Notes: a model not told the origin generated them from the letters alone. 64,000 bases of DNA from Frankia sp. QA3 (GCF_000262465.1 NZ_CM001489.1:317286-381285), one strand, 5' to 3'; positions 44,106 through 54,219 are shown, counted from the stretch's first letter. Numbers and translations are program-made.

Positions 44106-45197
44106 TCAGACCGCGATGCCGACCTCGCGCCACGCCTCGGCGACGACCTTGCGTTCGTCCGCGCCGAACAGCACGCCGGCCTGCCGACTGGTCGCCGCCG
44201 CGAACGAGCGGAAGGTCGCGTTCGGCCGCACCTGCGGCGAGCGCAGGCTCTCGTACCAGATGCGGCCGGCCCGCTCCCACGCGTGGCCGCCGAGCGCGAT
44301 CGCGGCGAGGTAGAACGCCTTGTTCGGGATGCCCGAGTTGATGTGCACGCCGCCGTTGTCGCCGGTCATCCGGACATAGCCGTCCATGTGCGCGGGCTGG
44401 ATGTCGTCGCCGAGCACCGGATCGTCGTAGGCGGTGCCGGGGTCCTTCATCGACCGCAGCGCGACGCCCTGCACCGCGTCGGTGAGCAGCTCGTCGCCGA
44501 TCAGCCAGTCGGCCTGCTCGGCCGTCTGCCCGAGCGCGTGCTGCTTCACGAGGGAGCCGAAGACGTCGCTGACCGACTCGTTGAGCGCCCCGGACTGGTT
44601 GACGTACATCAGCGCGGCCTCGTCCTCGGTGACGCCGTGGGTCAGCTCGTGCCCGATGATGTCCAGCGACACCGTGAACCGCTGGAAAAGCTCGCCGTCG
44701 CCGTCGCCGAACACCATCTGCCGGCCGTTCCAGAAGGCGTTGTCGTAGTGGTCGCCGTAGTGGACGGTGGCGAGCAGGGTCATCCCCTCGTCGTCGATCG
44801 AGTCGCGGCCGAACACGTCCGAGTAGAACGTGAACGTGGCGCCGAGGCCGTCGTAGGCCTCGTTGACCGCCACGTCGTCGACCGCGGCGTCGCCCTCGGC
44901 GCGGACCGTCCCACCCGGCAGCGTCTCGGTGCCGGCGGCGTCCTTGACGGTGCGGCGCGGACCTGCATCCGGGCGCAGCCGCGGCGGCGCGGCGCCGCGC
45001 TGCGCCGAGCGCAGCTGGGCGTTGTGGACGCGGATCGTGCGGTGCGAGCCGTCCTGGACAAGGGTGGACAGCGCCCAGGAACGCTGGTCGTCGCTGCCGT
45101 TGCGGACGATACGTTCGAGGATGTGCGGTGGGATGGCGCAGGGCGCGGTGGGGCTCAGTGCGGTGGGGCTCAGTGCGGTGGGGCGAGGGCAGGGCAT
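44106..45197 (-). CDS. M4 family metalloprotease, protealysin-like
   Basis: A 363-residue thermolysin-family peptidase. HELTH (183-187) and the third zinc ligand Glu207 (NESVSD), plus the HINSGIPNKAF segment, are intact. There is no signal peptide and no FTP/PepSY prodomain; instead the first 30 residues hold the motif CAIPPHILERI (C20, PPHIL 23-27), the short propeptide signature of protealysin-type M4 enzymes that may remain cytoplasmic. The canonical emfourin inhibitor that accompanies protealysins is not adjacent. ATG 45197 with GGAG 7 nt upstream is chosen. A short ALSPT repeat from a 15-bp duplication lies at residues 8-17. Confidence 0.88.
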   Translation of the reverse strand: MPCPRPTALSPTALSPTAPCAIPPHILERIVRNGSDDQRSWALSTLVQDGSHRTIRVHNAQLRSAQRGAAPPRLRPDAGPRRTVKDAAGTETLPGGTVRAEGDAAVDDVAVNEAYDGLGATFTFYSDVFGRDSIDDEGMTLLATVHYGDHYDNAFWNGRQMVFGDGDGELFQRFTVSLDIIGHELTHGVTEDEAALMYVNQSGALNESVSDVFGSLVKQHALGQTAEQADWLIGDELLTDAVQGVALRSMKDPGTAYDDPVLGDDIQPAHMDGYVRMTGDNGGVHINSGIPNKAFYLAAIALGGHAWERAGRIWYESLRSPQVRPNATFRSFAAATSRQAGVLFGADERKVVAEAWREVGIAV

Positions 45198-45343
45198 GGT
45201 CGACTCCGGGAGGTGGGGGCGGCGACCGGACCGAAGTCCGGCGTGCATCCGACGGGTGGCGTGACCCGTAGCCACCGACCCTGCTACCTGCGGCGCAGGA
45301 TGTCCAGAGTGTGTTGGTGTGTCTGCATGGTGTGGTTGTTGTT

Positions 45344-46186
45344 TTACGGCCTGTTATCGCCATTGCCGCGATGTCGTCCCGCCGGCGGCCGGCCCCGCCG
45401 GCTGCGCCACCGCCGAAGCCCGACCCGCCCGGCCGCCTGGGCGAGCGCCAGCGCCAGACCGCCGAGCACGAGGTAGGTCATGTGCGCGTCCAGCCAGTTC
45501 ACGGCGCCGCGCATCCACGGGGCCACCGCCCGCGCCGCGGTCAGGTAGAGCGCGGCGGACAGCAGGGACCCGGGGATCAGGAACTGCAGGAAGCGGCGCA
45601 TCGGCACGCCGCCCGCGCCAAGCGCCGCGTCGACCGCCGCATTGGTGTTGACCAGGCAGAACCACAACAGCGGGGTCTGTGTCCCCGGGCGGGTGAGCGC
45701 CGTGACCAGGCGGCTGCCGCCGAGGCGCCGTAGCAGGACCGACCGGATGTTGTTGCGGGCCAGCCCGAAGTAGCCGACGTCGACCAGGCCGCGGAAGAAC
45801 GCGGCGACCAGCAGGGCCGGCACGAACGGCACCGACCCGCCGACGAGCAGCAGGATCGCCCAGGTGGGCCGCAGCGCGATGAGCAGCAGTGGCGCCCGGC
45901 CGGCGAGCGCGGGCACCAGGGCCAGCCCGAGGGCGCCGAGTCCGAGCAACGAGCCGGTGAGCAGCGCCGGCCACAGCTGGTGAGCGAGCCGCCCTGCCCG
46001 CCCGGTCGGCTCCGCCTGGGCCGAGCCGTCGCCCGGCTCGGTGAGCCGCCCGGTCGGCGCCGCCTTCTGCGAGCCGTCGCCCGGCTCCACCCCGCCCGAG
46101 CCGTCGGCCTGCCCCGCCTCGACCAACCCGCCGGGGGGCCCGCCGGCGACAGGGTCGGGACTGATGATCGGATCGGTGGCCTGCAT
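45344..46186 (-). CDS. integral membrane protein, unknown function
   Basis: About 280 residues with an N-terminal Pro/Gly-rich cytosolic segment (1-60), then five or six hydrophobic helices including ALLTGSLLGLGALGLALVPAL, PTWAILLLVGGSVPFVPALLVAAFF and MTYLVLGGLALALAQAAG, and a basic tail. The segment NTNAAVDAALGAGGVPMRRFLQF may be a conserved loop. I do not recognise a family. ATG 46186 is chosen since the frame upstream has no ribosome site. Confidence 0.65.
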   Translation of the reverse strand: MQATDPIISPDPVAGGPPGGLVEAGQADGSGGVEPGDGSQKAAPTGRLTEPGDGSAQAEPTGRAGRLAHQLWPALLTGSLLGLGALGLALVPALAGRAPLLLIALRPTWAILLLVGGSVPFVPALLVAAFFRGLVDVGYFGLARNNIRSVLLRRLGGSRLVTALTRPGTQTPLLWFCLVNTNAAVDAALGAGGVPMRRFLQFLIPGSLLSAALYLTAARAVAPWMRGAVNWLDAHMTYLVLGGLALALAQAAGRVGLRRWRSRRGRPPAGRHRGNGDNRP

Positions 46187-46693
46187 GGGCACGGCCTGCG
46201 CCCGCCCCTTTTCGGCTACCCCCACACGGACCAGTCTGCCAACCGCCGCCCGCGCCGCGAAGGCGGTCCGCCGAGGTGGCCGACCAGTGCCTTCCCGGTC
46301 GCGTCCGAGGCGTGCCGGTGCTGGGGCGCCGCTGCCCCTGGCCTTCGTCACCCGGCCACATAGCAGCGTTGCCCGGCTACATGGCGTTACCCGGCCACAT
46401 GGCGGTCAGATCGTGCCGAGGTCTAAGCACGTTTTTCCGGCCTGAAACCGTCCTTACCCCTCGGCGCGATTCTGTGCTTGGCTGATCACGGAACGGCATC
46501 ACGGGTCGGCGGCGTCCGGAACCCCGACCACGCCTCGACCTGCGCGACCGCCAGGCCGGACCTCGCAGACACCCGTCCACAGCCGGGGCGACGTGGCCGC
46601 CGCGAGGGGTGGCCGTTGGCCGCGCACGGCGCGATGCCGATGGCCGCCGGCGCGGCAGCACATGTGCTGCCATGGGCTGGCAGACTCGGCACC
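46187..46693. other. 507-bp region between divergent genes, with short tandem repeats
   Basis: At 46351-46407 the units CCCGGCTACATGGCGTTA and CCCGGCCACATGGCGGTC follow a diverged copy (again about 18 bp). No gene is supported. Promoters for both flanking genes should be here, but I cannot pick them. Confidence 0.5.
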
Positions 46694-47326
46694 GTGCTCA
46701 CAGTGGGTCTGACGGGTGGAATCGGGTCGGGCAAGAGCGCGGTGTCGGCGCGCCTGGCGGCCCGCGGGGCGCTGCTGATCGACGCTGACCAGATCGCCCG
46801 CGAGGTGGTCGCGCCGGGCACCCCGGGCCTCGCCGCGGTGCTGGCGGAGTTCGGAGCCGAGCTGGCTGCGCCCGACGGCAGCCTCGACCGCCCGGCACTC
46901 GGCCGGATCGTCTTCGCCGATGCCGCGGCCCGCGGGCGCCTGGAGGCGATCGTCCATCCGCTCATCCGGGCCGAGACGGGCCGGCGGATCGCGCAGCTCT
47001 CCCCGGACGGGATCGTCCTGCACGACGTCCCGCTGCTCGTCGAGGTGCACTCGGAGGGCAACTACGACCTGGTGCTGGTCGTCGAGGCGCCGCGCGAGCT
47101 GCGGCTGGTGCGGCTGGAGGGCCGCGGCCTACCCCGCGACCAGGCGCTGGCCCGGATGGCGACGCAGGCCACCGACGGGCAGCGCCGCGCCGTCGCCGAC
47201 ATCGTCATCGACAACGGCGGCAGCCTCGACGCCCTCGACGCCCGCCTCGACGAGGTCTGGCGGGAGCTGCTGGCCCGCCGCGACGCCCGCATGGCCGCCG
47301 AGCACCCCCCGGCCGCCACCCCGTAG
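46694..47326 (+). CDS. coaE: dephospho-CoA kinase
   Basis: A 210-residue P-loop kinase for the last step of CoA synthesis (phosphorylation of dephospho-CoA at the 3'-OH). Walker A GGIGSGKS (8-15) and the substrate motif DADQIAR (30-36), plus GRGLPRDQALARMATQ (lid), mark the family. GTG 46694 is preferred, with GTG 46703 possible; the frame upstream is open but unlike coaE. It is a single-domain enzyme without the C-terminal GrpB-like domain found in some actinobacteria. It converges on uvrB across a bidirectional hairpin. Confidence 0.95.
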   Translation: MLTVGLTGGIGSGKSAVSARLAARGALLIDADQIAREVVAPGTPGLAAVLAEFGAELAAPDGSLDRPALGRIVFADAAARGRLEAIVHPLIRAETGRRIAQLSPDGIVLHDVPLLVEVHSEGNYDLVLVVEAPRELRLVRLEGRGLPRDQALARMATQATDGQRRAVADIVIDNGGSLDALDARLDEVWRELLARRDARMAAEHPPAATP

Positions 47327-47342
47327 CCCGCCCACCCCCTAG

Positions 47343-47375
47343 CCCGCCGCCCCCGCGGTCCGGTCGGGCGGCGGG
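47343..47375. terminator. convergent terminator between coaE and uvrB
   Basis: A perfect 10-bp stem CCCGCCGCCC/GGGCGGCGGG with a 13-nt loop. It lies between convergent stops (47326 and 47390). Confidence 0.6.
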
Positions 47376-47389
47376 TCCGGCCGCGCGGG

Positions 47390-49522
47390 CTACTGCACCC
47401 CGGCGGCGCCCATGCCGCGCAGCTCCTTCTTCAGCTCGGCGATCTCGTCGCGCAACCGGGCGGCCAGCTCGAACTGGAGCTCCTTGGCCGCCTCGTGCAT
47501 CTGGTCGTCGAGCTGGCGGATGAGCTGCGCCAGCTCGTGCGAGGGCATCCCGGCGAGCTCGGCGGCATACCGGCCGACCGTGCCCTGGCTGCCGCCTCGG
47601 GACCTCATCCCCGGCACCGGCGCCTTGCCCCGGGACTGCGACCGCCCGCCCCCGCCGATCAGCTCGCCGTCGGCCGACTCGCGGACCATGTCGTCGAGGA
47701 TGTCGACGACCTTCTTGCGCAGCGGCTGCGGATCGAGGCCGCGTTCGGCGTTGTAGGCCATCTGCTTCTCGCGGCGCCGGTTCGTCTCGTCGATGGCATG
47801 GCGCATCGACGGGGTGATCGAGTCCGCGTACATGTGCACCTGGCCGGACACGTTGCGCGCGGCGCGGCCGATGGTCTGGATCAGCGACTTGTCGGAGCGC
47901 AGGAAGCCCTCCTTGTCGGCGTCGAGGATGCTCACCAGTGACACCTCGGGCAGGTCGAGGCCCTCGCGCAGCAGGTTGATCCCGACGAGCACGTCGAAAT
48001 CGCCGCGGCGCAGCTCGGTGAGCAGCTCCACCCGGCGCAGGGTGTCCACCTCGCTGTGCAGGTAGCGCACCCGGATGCCGAGTTCGAGCAGGTAGTCGGT
48101 GAGGTCCTCGGACATCTTCTTGGTCAGGGTGGTGACGAGGACGCGCTCGTCGCGCTCCGCGCGCAGTCGGATCTCGTGGACGAGATCGTCGATCTGCCCC
48201 TTCGTCGGCTTGAGCACGACCTCCGGGTCGAGCAGCCCGGTCGGCCGGATGATCTGTTCGACGACGCCGTCGGCCCGGCCCAGCTCGTAGGGTCCCGGAG
48301 TCGCCGACAGGTAGACCGTCTGGTCGATGCGCTCCAGGAACTCCTCCCACCGCAGCGGGCGGTTGTCCATCGCGCTGGGCAGCCGGAAGCCGTGCTCGAC
48401 GAGGTTGCGCTTGCGGGACATGTCGCCCTCGTACATCCCGCCGATCTGCGGGACCGTCACGTGCGACTCGTCGATGACCAGCAGGAAGTCATCGGGGAAG
48501 TAGTCCAGCAGGGTATGCGGCGGGGTGCCGGCGTCGCGGCCGTCGATGTGCCGGGAGTAGTTCTCGATCCCGGAGCAGAAGCCGACCTGGCGCATCATCT
48601 CGATGTCGTAGGTGGTGCGCATGCGCAGCCGCTGCGCCTCCAGCAGCTTGCCCTGGCGCTCCATCGTCGCCAGGCGCTCGTCGAGCTCCGCCTCGATCCC
48701 GGCGATCGCCCGCTCCATCCGCTCCGGGCCGGCGACGTAGTGCGTCGCCGGGAACACGAAGATCTCCTGCGCCTCGCGGACGATCTCCCCGGTCAGGGGA
48801 TGCAGGTAGGTCAGCCGCTCGATCTCGTCGCCGAACATCTCGACCCGCACGGCGAGCTCCTCGTAGACCGGGAACACCTCCACCGTGTCGCCGCGGACCC
48901 GGAACGTCCCCCGGGTGAAGGCCAGGTCGTTGCGGGTGTACTGGACGTCGACGAAGCGGCGCAGCAGCAGGTCCCGCTCGATCTCGTCGCCGACGCGCAG
49001 CCGCACCATCCGGTCGATGTACTCCTGCGGCGTGCCGAGGCCGTAGATGCAGCTCACACTCGCCACGACGATGACGTCGCGCCGCGTGAGCAGGTTCATC
49101 GTCGCCGAGTGCCGCAGCCGCTCGACCTCCTCGTTGATCGAGGAGTCCTTCTCGATGTAGGTGTCGGTCTGCGCGATGTACGCCTCGGGCTGGTAGTAGT
49201 CGTAGTACGAGACGAAGTACTCGACGGCGTTGTGCGGCAACAGCTCGCGGAACTCGTTGGCGAGCTGCGCGGCGAGCGTCTTGTTCGGGGCCATCACCAG
49301 CGTCGGCCGCTGCAGGCGCTCGACGAGCCACGCCGTCGTCGCCGACTTGCCGGTGCCGGTCGCGCCGAGCAGGACCACGTTGGTCTCGCCGGCCTGCACC
49401 CGCCGGGCCAGCTCCTCGATGGCGGCGGGCTGGTCGCCAGACGGGGCGAAGTCGGACACGACCTCGAACGGGGCGCGCGTCCGCTCGATGTCGAGGCTGG
49501 GCCGTTCGAACGTTGTGCTCAC
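47390..49522 (-). CDS. uvrB: excinuclease ABC subunit B
   Basis: A 710-residue UvrB, the damage-verifying helicase-like subunit of nucleotide excision repair. Walker A GATGTGKS (about 53-60), the [12 protein letters not shown] beta-hairpin region, helicase motifs ([24 protein letters not shown]) and the C-terminal UVR motif for UvrC contact ([22 protein letters not shown]) are present in order, with normal length. ATG 49522. It is followed downstream by a hairpin and preceded divergently by nothing; uvrA is about 11.6 kb away. Confidence 0.98.
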   Translation of the reverse strand: MSTTFERPSLDIERTRAPFEVVSDFAPSGDQPAAIEELARRVQAGETNVVLLGATGTGKSATTAWLVERLQRPTLVMAPNKTLAAQLANEFRELLPHNAVEYFVSYYDYYQPEAYIAQTDTYIEKDSSINEEVERLRHSATMNLLTRRDVIVVASVSCIYGLGTPQEYIDRMVRLRVGDEIERDLLLRRFVDVQYTRNDLAFTRGTFRVRGDTVEVFPVYEELAVRVEMFGDEIERLTYLHPLTGEIVREAQEIFVFPATHYVAGPERMERAIAGIEAELDERLATMERQGKLLEAQRLRMRTTYDIEMMRQVGFCSGIENYSRHIDGRDAGTPPHTLLDYFPDDFLLVIDESHVTVPQIGGMYEGDMSRKRNLVEHGFRLPSAMDNRPLRWEEFLERIDQTVYLSATPGPYELGRADGVVEQIIRPTGLLDPEVVLKPTKGQIDDLVHEIRLRAERDERVLVTTLTKKMSEDLTDYLLELGIRVRYLHSEVDTLRRVELLTELRRGDFDVLVGINLLREGLDLPEVSLVSILDADKEGFLRSDKSLIQTIGRAARNVSGQVHMYADSITPSMRHAIDETNRRREKQMAYNAERGLDPQPLRKKVVDILDDMVRESADGELIGGGGRSQSRGKAPVPGMRSRGGSQGTVGRYAAELAGMPSHELAQLIRQLDDQMHEAAKELQFELAARLRDEIAELKKELRGMGAAGVQ

Positions 49523-49574
49523 GTCCTCTAGAACACCACAGCCCTCCGACAGTTTCCGCCCCGCCGCCGGCGGC

Positions 49575-51125
49575 TCACCCGGCGGCCGGGTCCCAGCCGA
49601 TCAGCCGGGCGCCGAGCACCGCCGTCTGCAGGACGTACCGGTCGGTCGGGGAGGTCGGGTCGTGCCGGGTCAGGGCGTGGATGCGGTCGAGCCGGTAGGT
49701 CAGTGCCCGCACGGACAGGTGCAGCCGGCGCGCCGCGGCGAGCGCCACCCCACCGGTGGTGAAGTAGGCGTCGAGGGTGTCGATCAGCGGGCCGGCGCCG
49801 CCCCGGGCAGCCCGCAGCGGCGAGAGCACCGCCTCCACCAGCTCTGCCAGCGCCTCCCGGTCGCGCAGCAGGACCTTGTAGATGAGCAGGTCGTCGGTGT
49901 GCACGACGGCCCCCTCCAGCCCGAGGCGGCCGGCGAGCTCCGCGGCGCCGCGGGCCTCCTCGAAGCCGATCCGGACCCCGGCGACGCCGCTGCGCGCGCG
50001 GCTGACCCCCACCCGCCACAGCAGACCGGGCTCGGCGCGCAGCCGGCGGGTCAGCGCGGCCATCGCCGCCGTGGTCTCCTGCGTGGGCGCGAACGCGGGC
50101 AGCGGGGAGAAGCCCGCGCCCCCGGCACCCGACTCGTCCGCCCGCCGCCGGCCGGGCGGGCGGTTGCCGCCCGCCGCGGCCCCGACCCGTCGAGCCCGGC
50201 GACCGGGGCGGCGACCCCGCACGCCGCCCCCCGTCGCCTGCCCGGACCCCGTACCTGCGGCGGCGTCCGGGCCGGCGGGCGAACGGCCGGCCGGGGTGAC
50301 GCCGCGAGCGGGCGGCTCCGGGCCGCGGGCCAGGTCGCCCTGCTCGGGCACCACGCAGACGAGCAGGCCGCCGCGGGTCGCAACGAGCGGATCGGTGAGG
50401 CTGTGCTCGCGCAGGATGCCCTCGGCCGCTCGGGTCAGCGCCCGCCCGTCGAGGAAGCGCCGGTTGCCGGCGACGACCAGGACGACGTGCGGCGCCTCCA
50501 GCCGCAGGCCGAACGCCCCGGCCCGCTCCAGGAGCTGGCCCACCGCCGACGTGCCGGTGAGCAGGTCGTCGACGAGCTCGCGGCGCAGCGCCTCCTCGGA
50601 GCGGGCACGGGCGGTGCGGGCGGCCTCGTAGCCCTCGCAGACGGCGGCGACGGCGTCGTCGCTGGCCCGCAGCACCGCGGAGGCGGCGGCACGGGTGCGC
50701 GAGACCGCCCCGACCGACTCGCCGGCCGAGCGCAGCGCGTCGGCGAGCTGCCCCGGCGTGCTCGACGCCCGGGTCAGCTCGCGGGCGGTGCGGTCGGCGG
50801 CCCGCACCGCGGGCAGGGACGGCCAGACCCGCCAGGTCGCCGAGAGGTAGAGGTCGACCAGGGCGCGCAGCGAGGCCCCGGACTCCGCCGCCGCCTGGCC
50901 GAGGTCGCGAAACGCCTCCAGCTCCGCCCGGGTCAGCCGGCGCCCGCTGTCCGCCGCCGAGGCGAGGACGTCGAGGTAGTCGCCGAGCAGGCCGGCATGC
51001 AGCCGGGAGTCGGCAGCCGCGAGCACGGCCGCGCGGGGTAGCCGGGTCAGGCTCGTCTCCGGCAGACCGGCCGGCGCGTCGTCGTCGACCGGGGCCGTCC
51101 CGGCCGGTCCGTCCGCTTCCTCCAT
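49575..51125 (-). CDS. PucR/CdaR-type transcriptional regulator
   Basis: A 516-residue protein with an N-terminal helical domain (20-200), a GGDEF-like degenerate middle ([35 protein letters not shown]) and the PucR C-terminal helix-turn-helix [28 protein letters not shown] Gly/Arg/Pro-rich insert at about 275-350 is probably a disordered loop. PucR-type proteins activate genes for purine, diacid or other catabolism, often responding to metabolites. ATG 51125 is supported by GGGAGG upstream. Targets are not evident; the divergent neighbour is a membrane protein at 51303. Confidence 0.85.
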   Translation of the reverse strand: MEEADGPAGTAPVDDDAPAGLPETSLTRLPRAAVLAAADSRLHAGLLGDYLDVLASAADSGRRLTRAELEAFRDLGQAAAESGASLRALVDLYLSATWRVWPSLPAVRAADRTARELTRASSTPGQLADALRSAGESVGAVSRTRAAASAVLRASDDAVAAVCEGYEAARTARARSEEALRRELVDDLLTGTSAVGQLLERAGAFGLRLEAPHVVLVVAGNRRFLDGRALTRAAEGILREHSLTDPLVATRGGLLVCVVPEQGDLARGPEPPARGVTPAGRSPAGPDAAAGTGSGQATGGGVRGRRPGRRARRVGAAAGGNRPPGRRRADESGAGGAGFSPLPAFAPTQETTAAMAALTRRLRAEPGLLWRVGVSRARSGVAGVRIGFEEARGAAELAGRLGLEGAVVHTDDLLIYKVLLRDREALAELVEAVLSPLRAARGGAGPLIDTLDAYFTTGGVALAAARRLHLSVRALTYRLDRIHALTRHDPTSPTDRYVLQTAVLGARLIGWDPAAG

Positions 51126-51302
51126 CTGCCCGCCTCCCGCCCCTGATTGCCGAGCTTCGGCAACGAAATCATAAGCGAACTCGCGGAGTCCGTGCGGTGT
51201 CTGCCGGGACGTTGAAGGGCAGGCTAGACGTTGAGCATGTGTAGCACCTGGTCGCCATCGCCGGCCGGGCAACTAGGAAATGGGAAAGGAGTCTGAGCGG
51301 AC

Positions 51303-52673
51303 ATGACCACCCACGACGCCACCAGACGGGGAGGGTTTCCGCCGATCACGGTGCGTCCGGGACTCGCCGTGTCGGTGGCGGTCGTCACCGTCCTGCTCGC
51401 CGCGCTCACGCTGCCGGCCACCGTGCCGGACCGACCCGGATTCGCCTACCTGTCCGGTGGGCTGATCGGCGCCGGCCTGCTCGTCGGCATCCTGCTGGGC
51501 GCGGACCTGATGCGGGCCCGCGCCGCCCGCCGGGCCGGGCTGACCGTCGTCGGCATCACCGTCGGCGCCTTCGGCAGCCGCCTGACGGTCGCCCTCGGCG
51601 ACCGCGACCGGGGGAGCGCCGGCATGGCGGGGGCGGGCATGACCCACTCGGGCCGCCCCGCGGCCGGATCCGCCGAGCGTTCCGGGCCCGCCGGTTCCCC
51701 GACCACGTTCGGCGCGGGCGGCGGAGTCGACGTCGTGCTGCCGCCGGCCGCCGGCCCGAGGGACCCGGCCGCCGGCCCGAGGGACCTCGAGTCGGGCGCC
51801 GACGTCCGCGCCGAGGCGCAGGTCGCCCGCGCCGGGCTCGCCGTCACCACCCTGGCCGGCGCCATGCTCGTCACCCTCGGCGCACTCGCGCCGGCCGGGA
51901 CGCTGGCCCTGGCCGGCCAGGTGGCCATCTGGGTCGGCACGTTCGCCCTGCTGGTGACCTTCATCGACGCGCTGCCCAGCCCGCGCAGCTCCGGTGGCCG
52001 GCTGATCGCCGCCCGGGTGCTGCGTCGCACCGGCAGCCGGGAGCGCGCCGAGCAGGCCGTCGCCCGGGCCGGCGTCATCAGCGGCTGGTCGCTGATCGCC
52101 GTCGGTGCCGCCGGCGTGTTCCTCGTCGGCTTCGTGGGGCTGTGGGCGGTGCTGCTCGGCTGGTTGGCGCTGGGTGCATCCCGGCTGGCCCAGTCCCAGC
52201 AGCGCACCAACGCCGCGCTGGAGGGTCTGGTAGCGCGGGATGTCATGAGCCCGGCGCCGCCGACGCTGTCGTCCTGGTCGACCGTGGACGACGCGCTCGA
52301 CGACGTGGTGCTGCCCGCCCGCCGGGCCGTCTTCGGGGTCGAGGACTTCGACGGCTCGCTCGCCGGGGTGGCGCTGCTGCGCGATCTCGCCGCAGTCCCC
52401 ATGGACGACCGCGGTCTCGCCCGGGTCAACCGGGTCTGTGTCCCGCTGTCCATGGTCGCGACTGCCGCGCCGGACGACGCGGTGGCCGACCTGCCCGCGC
52501 GGCTGCTTGAACGACCGGCCGCCGGCTGCGTCGTCGTGGTGGAGCCCGGGGCGGACGGCAGCCTGCGGATGGTCGGCACCGTCGGCCCGGTCGAGCTCAG
52601 CCAGGCGATCGAGACGGCGCCGCTGCGCGGGCGGGGCGCCGGGGCGGTGCGGCCCGGCAACCTCTGGCGCTGA
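51303..52673 (+). CDS. site-2-protease-like membrane protein with CBS region, catalytic residues lost
   Basis: A 456-residue membrane protein that follows the plan of actinobacterial M50/Rip3-type site-2 proteases. After the second helix, the segment where HEXXH should be reads LLGADLMRARAARRAG (65-80), followed by the expected GITVGAFGS. The second motif, normally NLLPxxPLDGGR, reads DALPSPRSSGGRLI (about 222-235), without the metal-binding Asp. The pattern RRTGSRERAEQAVARAG and a CBS-like C-terminal region (RDVMSPAPPTLSSWSTVDDAL) support the relation. It is therefore probably a pseudoprotease. ATG 51303 has GGAAAGG upstream. Confidence 0.75.
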   Translation: MTTHDATRRGGFPPITVRPGLAVSVAVVTVLLAALTLPATVPDRPGFAYLSGGLIGAGLLVGILLGADLMRARAARRAGLTVVGITVGAFGSRLTVALGDRDRGSAGMAGAGMTHSGRPAAGSAERSGPAGSPTTFGAGGGVDVVLPPAAGPRDPAAGPRDLESGADVRAEAQVARAGLAVTTLAGAMLVTLGALAPAGTLALAGQVAIWVGTFALLVTFIDALPSPRSSGGRLIAARVLRRTGSRERAEQAVARAGVISGWSLIAVGAAGVFLVGFVGLWAVLLGWLALGASRLAQSQQRTNAALEGLVARDVMSPAPPTLSSWSTVDDALDDVVLPARRAVFGVEDFDGSLAGVALLRDLAAVPMDDRGLARVNRVCVPLSMVATAAPDDAVADLPARLLERPAAGCVVVVEPGADGSLRMVGTVGPVELSQAIETAPLRGRGAGAVRPGNLWR

Positions 52674-52711
52674 TCGGCGCCGGCGGCCGGCTTGCTCCGG
52701 CCGTGCCCCGA

Positions 52712-52736
52712 GCCGGATCCCCGGGTGGGATCCGGC
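52712..52736 (+). terminator. hairpin after the S2P-like gene
   Basis: A perfect 9-bp stem GCCGGATCC/GGATCCGGC with a 7-nt loop, 39 bp behind the stop. Confidence 0.5.
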
Positions 52737-52837
52737 AGGGGCGGACAGCAGCCTCGCTGCACCCCCCTGCGACTACTAAAAGTTAGTGATCCGTCGCTTC
52801 ATGTCCATCCTGCTGATGGCGTGACGCGCGTGAACGT

Positions 52838-52879
52838 GCTCTGACCGGCCGCTGGCAACGGCGCCCGGCCGGTCAGAGC
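52838..52879 (+). promoter_or_regulatory. 14-bp perfect hairpin in the leader of the TerC gene
   Basis: Arms 52838-52851 and 52866-52879 are fully complementary (GCTCTGACCGGCCG) with a 14-nt loop. The downstream arm ends 15 bp before the ribosome site GGAGG of the next gene. It could be an attenuator, a protein-binding hairpin, or part of a metal-responsive leader. An ACTAA-aag-TTAGT inverted repeat lies further upstream (52775-52787), the likely promoter-operator area. The 5' part does not match a riboswitch that I recognise. Confidence 0.5.
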
Positions 52880-52906
52880 GACACCTTCCGCCCCGGAGGA
52901 GCCGGG

Positions 52907-54058
52907 GTGGCGCATCCGGGCCGCGACCCGACACCTCTGGAGATCTCCGTGCACGTTCCCCTCTGGGCCTGGGCCGCCTTCGTCGGCGCACTGCTCGTGC
53001 TCCTCGCCATCGATCTGCTCGCCCACCGCAAGGCCCACGTCATCGGCTTCCGCGAGGCCGCCTGGTGGAGCCTGCTGTGGGTGTCCCTCGGCATCGGCTT
53101 CGCCGGGGTCGTCTGGGCCTGGCAGGGCCCCGGTGCCGCCGGTGAGTACACCGCGGCCTGGCTGCTCGAGAAGAGCCTGTCCGTCGACAACCTGTTCGTC
53201 TTCGCACTGATCTTCTCGTACTTCAAGGTCCCCCGGGAGTACCAGCACCGGGTGCTGTTCTACGGCGTGCTCGGCGCCCTGGTGCTGCGGTTCGTGTTCA
53301 TCGCCGCCGGGGTCGCCCTGCTCGAGCAGTTCAGCTTCATCATCTATATCTTCGGCGCGTTCCTGATCTACACGGCCGTGAAGATGCTTCGCGACAACGG
53401 GGTCGAGATGGACCCGGCGCAGAGCCGGGCGGTGAAGCTGCTGCGGCGGGTCATACCGGTCACCGACGAGTACCAGGGGCAGCACTTCGTCCTGCGCCGC
53501 GCGGGCAAGCTCGTCGCCACGCCGCTGCTCGCCGTCCTCGTCGCGATCGAGACCGCCGACGTGCTGTTCGCCTTCGACTCGGTGCCCGCCGCGCTGGGCG
53601 TCACCGACAAGACGTTCCTCATCTACACCAGCAACGCGCTTGCCATCCTGGGTCTGCGTTCGCTGTTCTTCCTGCTCGCGGGCCTGATGGAACGGTTCCA
53701 CCACCTGGCGACGGGGCTGGCGTTCATCCTGGCCTTCATCGGCGTGAAGATGCTGCTCACCGACGTGTGGCACATGCCGATCGCGCTGTCGCTCGGCGTG
53801 ATCGCCGTCGCGCTGGCCGTCTCGGTGATCTGGTCGCTGCTGACCGAACCGCCCGCAGAGGAGTCCGCCGAGAAGGCGGCGCCGGCCGCGGGTTCCTCGC
53901 CGGCGCCGGCCTCGGGCGCTGACCCGGCCTCGGGCGCTGACCAGGCGGTTGGCGCCGACCGTGCCTCGGGCGCCGACAGGGCGCCGGAGGTGGACCGGGA
54001 GCCCCGGGCCGAGACGTCCGTGCCCGGGGGACGGCCGGGCGGATCCCGGCACCCGTGA
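52907..54058 (+). CDS. TerC/Alx family integral membrane protein
   Basis: A 383-residue TerC-family protein with about nine helices. The acidic motifs EKSLSVDNLFVF and ETADVLFAFDSVPA, shared by TerC, Alx and manganese exporters of this family, are intact, as is YFKVPREYQHRVLFYGVLGA. It may export manganese or help metal loading of exported proteins; tellurite resistance is only the historical name. The last 75 residues form an Ala/Gly/Asp tail that contains an 18-bp-unit repeat. GTG 52907 follows GGAGG by 6 nt, just behind the 52838 hairpin. Confidence 0.92.
   Translation: MAHPGRDPTPLEISVHVPLWAWAAFVGALLVLLAIDLLAHRKAHVIGFREAAWWSLLWVSLGIGFAGVVWAWQGPGAAGEYTAAWLLEKSLSVDNLFVFALIFSYFKVPREYQHRVLFYGVLGALVLRFVFIAAGVALLEQFSFIIYIFGAFLIYTAVKMLRDNGVEMDPAQSRAVKLLRRVIPVTDEYQGQHFVLRRAGKLVATPLLAVLVAIETADVLFAFDSVPAALGVTDKTFLIYTSNALAILGLRSLFFLLAGLMERFHHLATGLAFILAFIGVKMLLTDVWHMPIALSLGVIAVALAVSVIWSLLTEPPAEESAEKAAPAAGSSPAPASGADPASGADQAVGADRASGADRAPEVDREPRAETSVPGGRPGGSRHP
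53909..53980 (+). repeat. four 18-bp repeats in the 3' end of the TerC gene
   Basis: Units like GCCTCGGGCGCTGACCCG repeat four times with point changes and encode a PASGAD-like hexapeptide in the cytosolic tail. Confidence 0.85.
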
Positions 54059-54219
54059 GGGGGCGGGTGACGGGGTCGCGCCACGGGAGGTCTCCGCGCC
54101 GGGCGGCGGGCTCCGCGTGGAGGCTCGTGCCAGGAGCCCCGCCGGGCGCGGCCGGCTCGTCGATCGTGGTGATCGCGGCCTCGACGACGGGCCGCGACGG
54201 GCCGCCCCGCCGGGCGCAG

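Noticed and set aside
52775..52879. yybP-ykoY manganese riboswitch in the TerC leader
   Set aside because: Only one hairpin is clear and I could not identify the conserved loop sequences of that class, so it is listed only as an unassigned hairpin.
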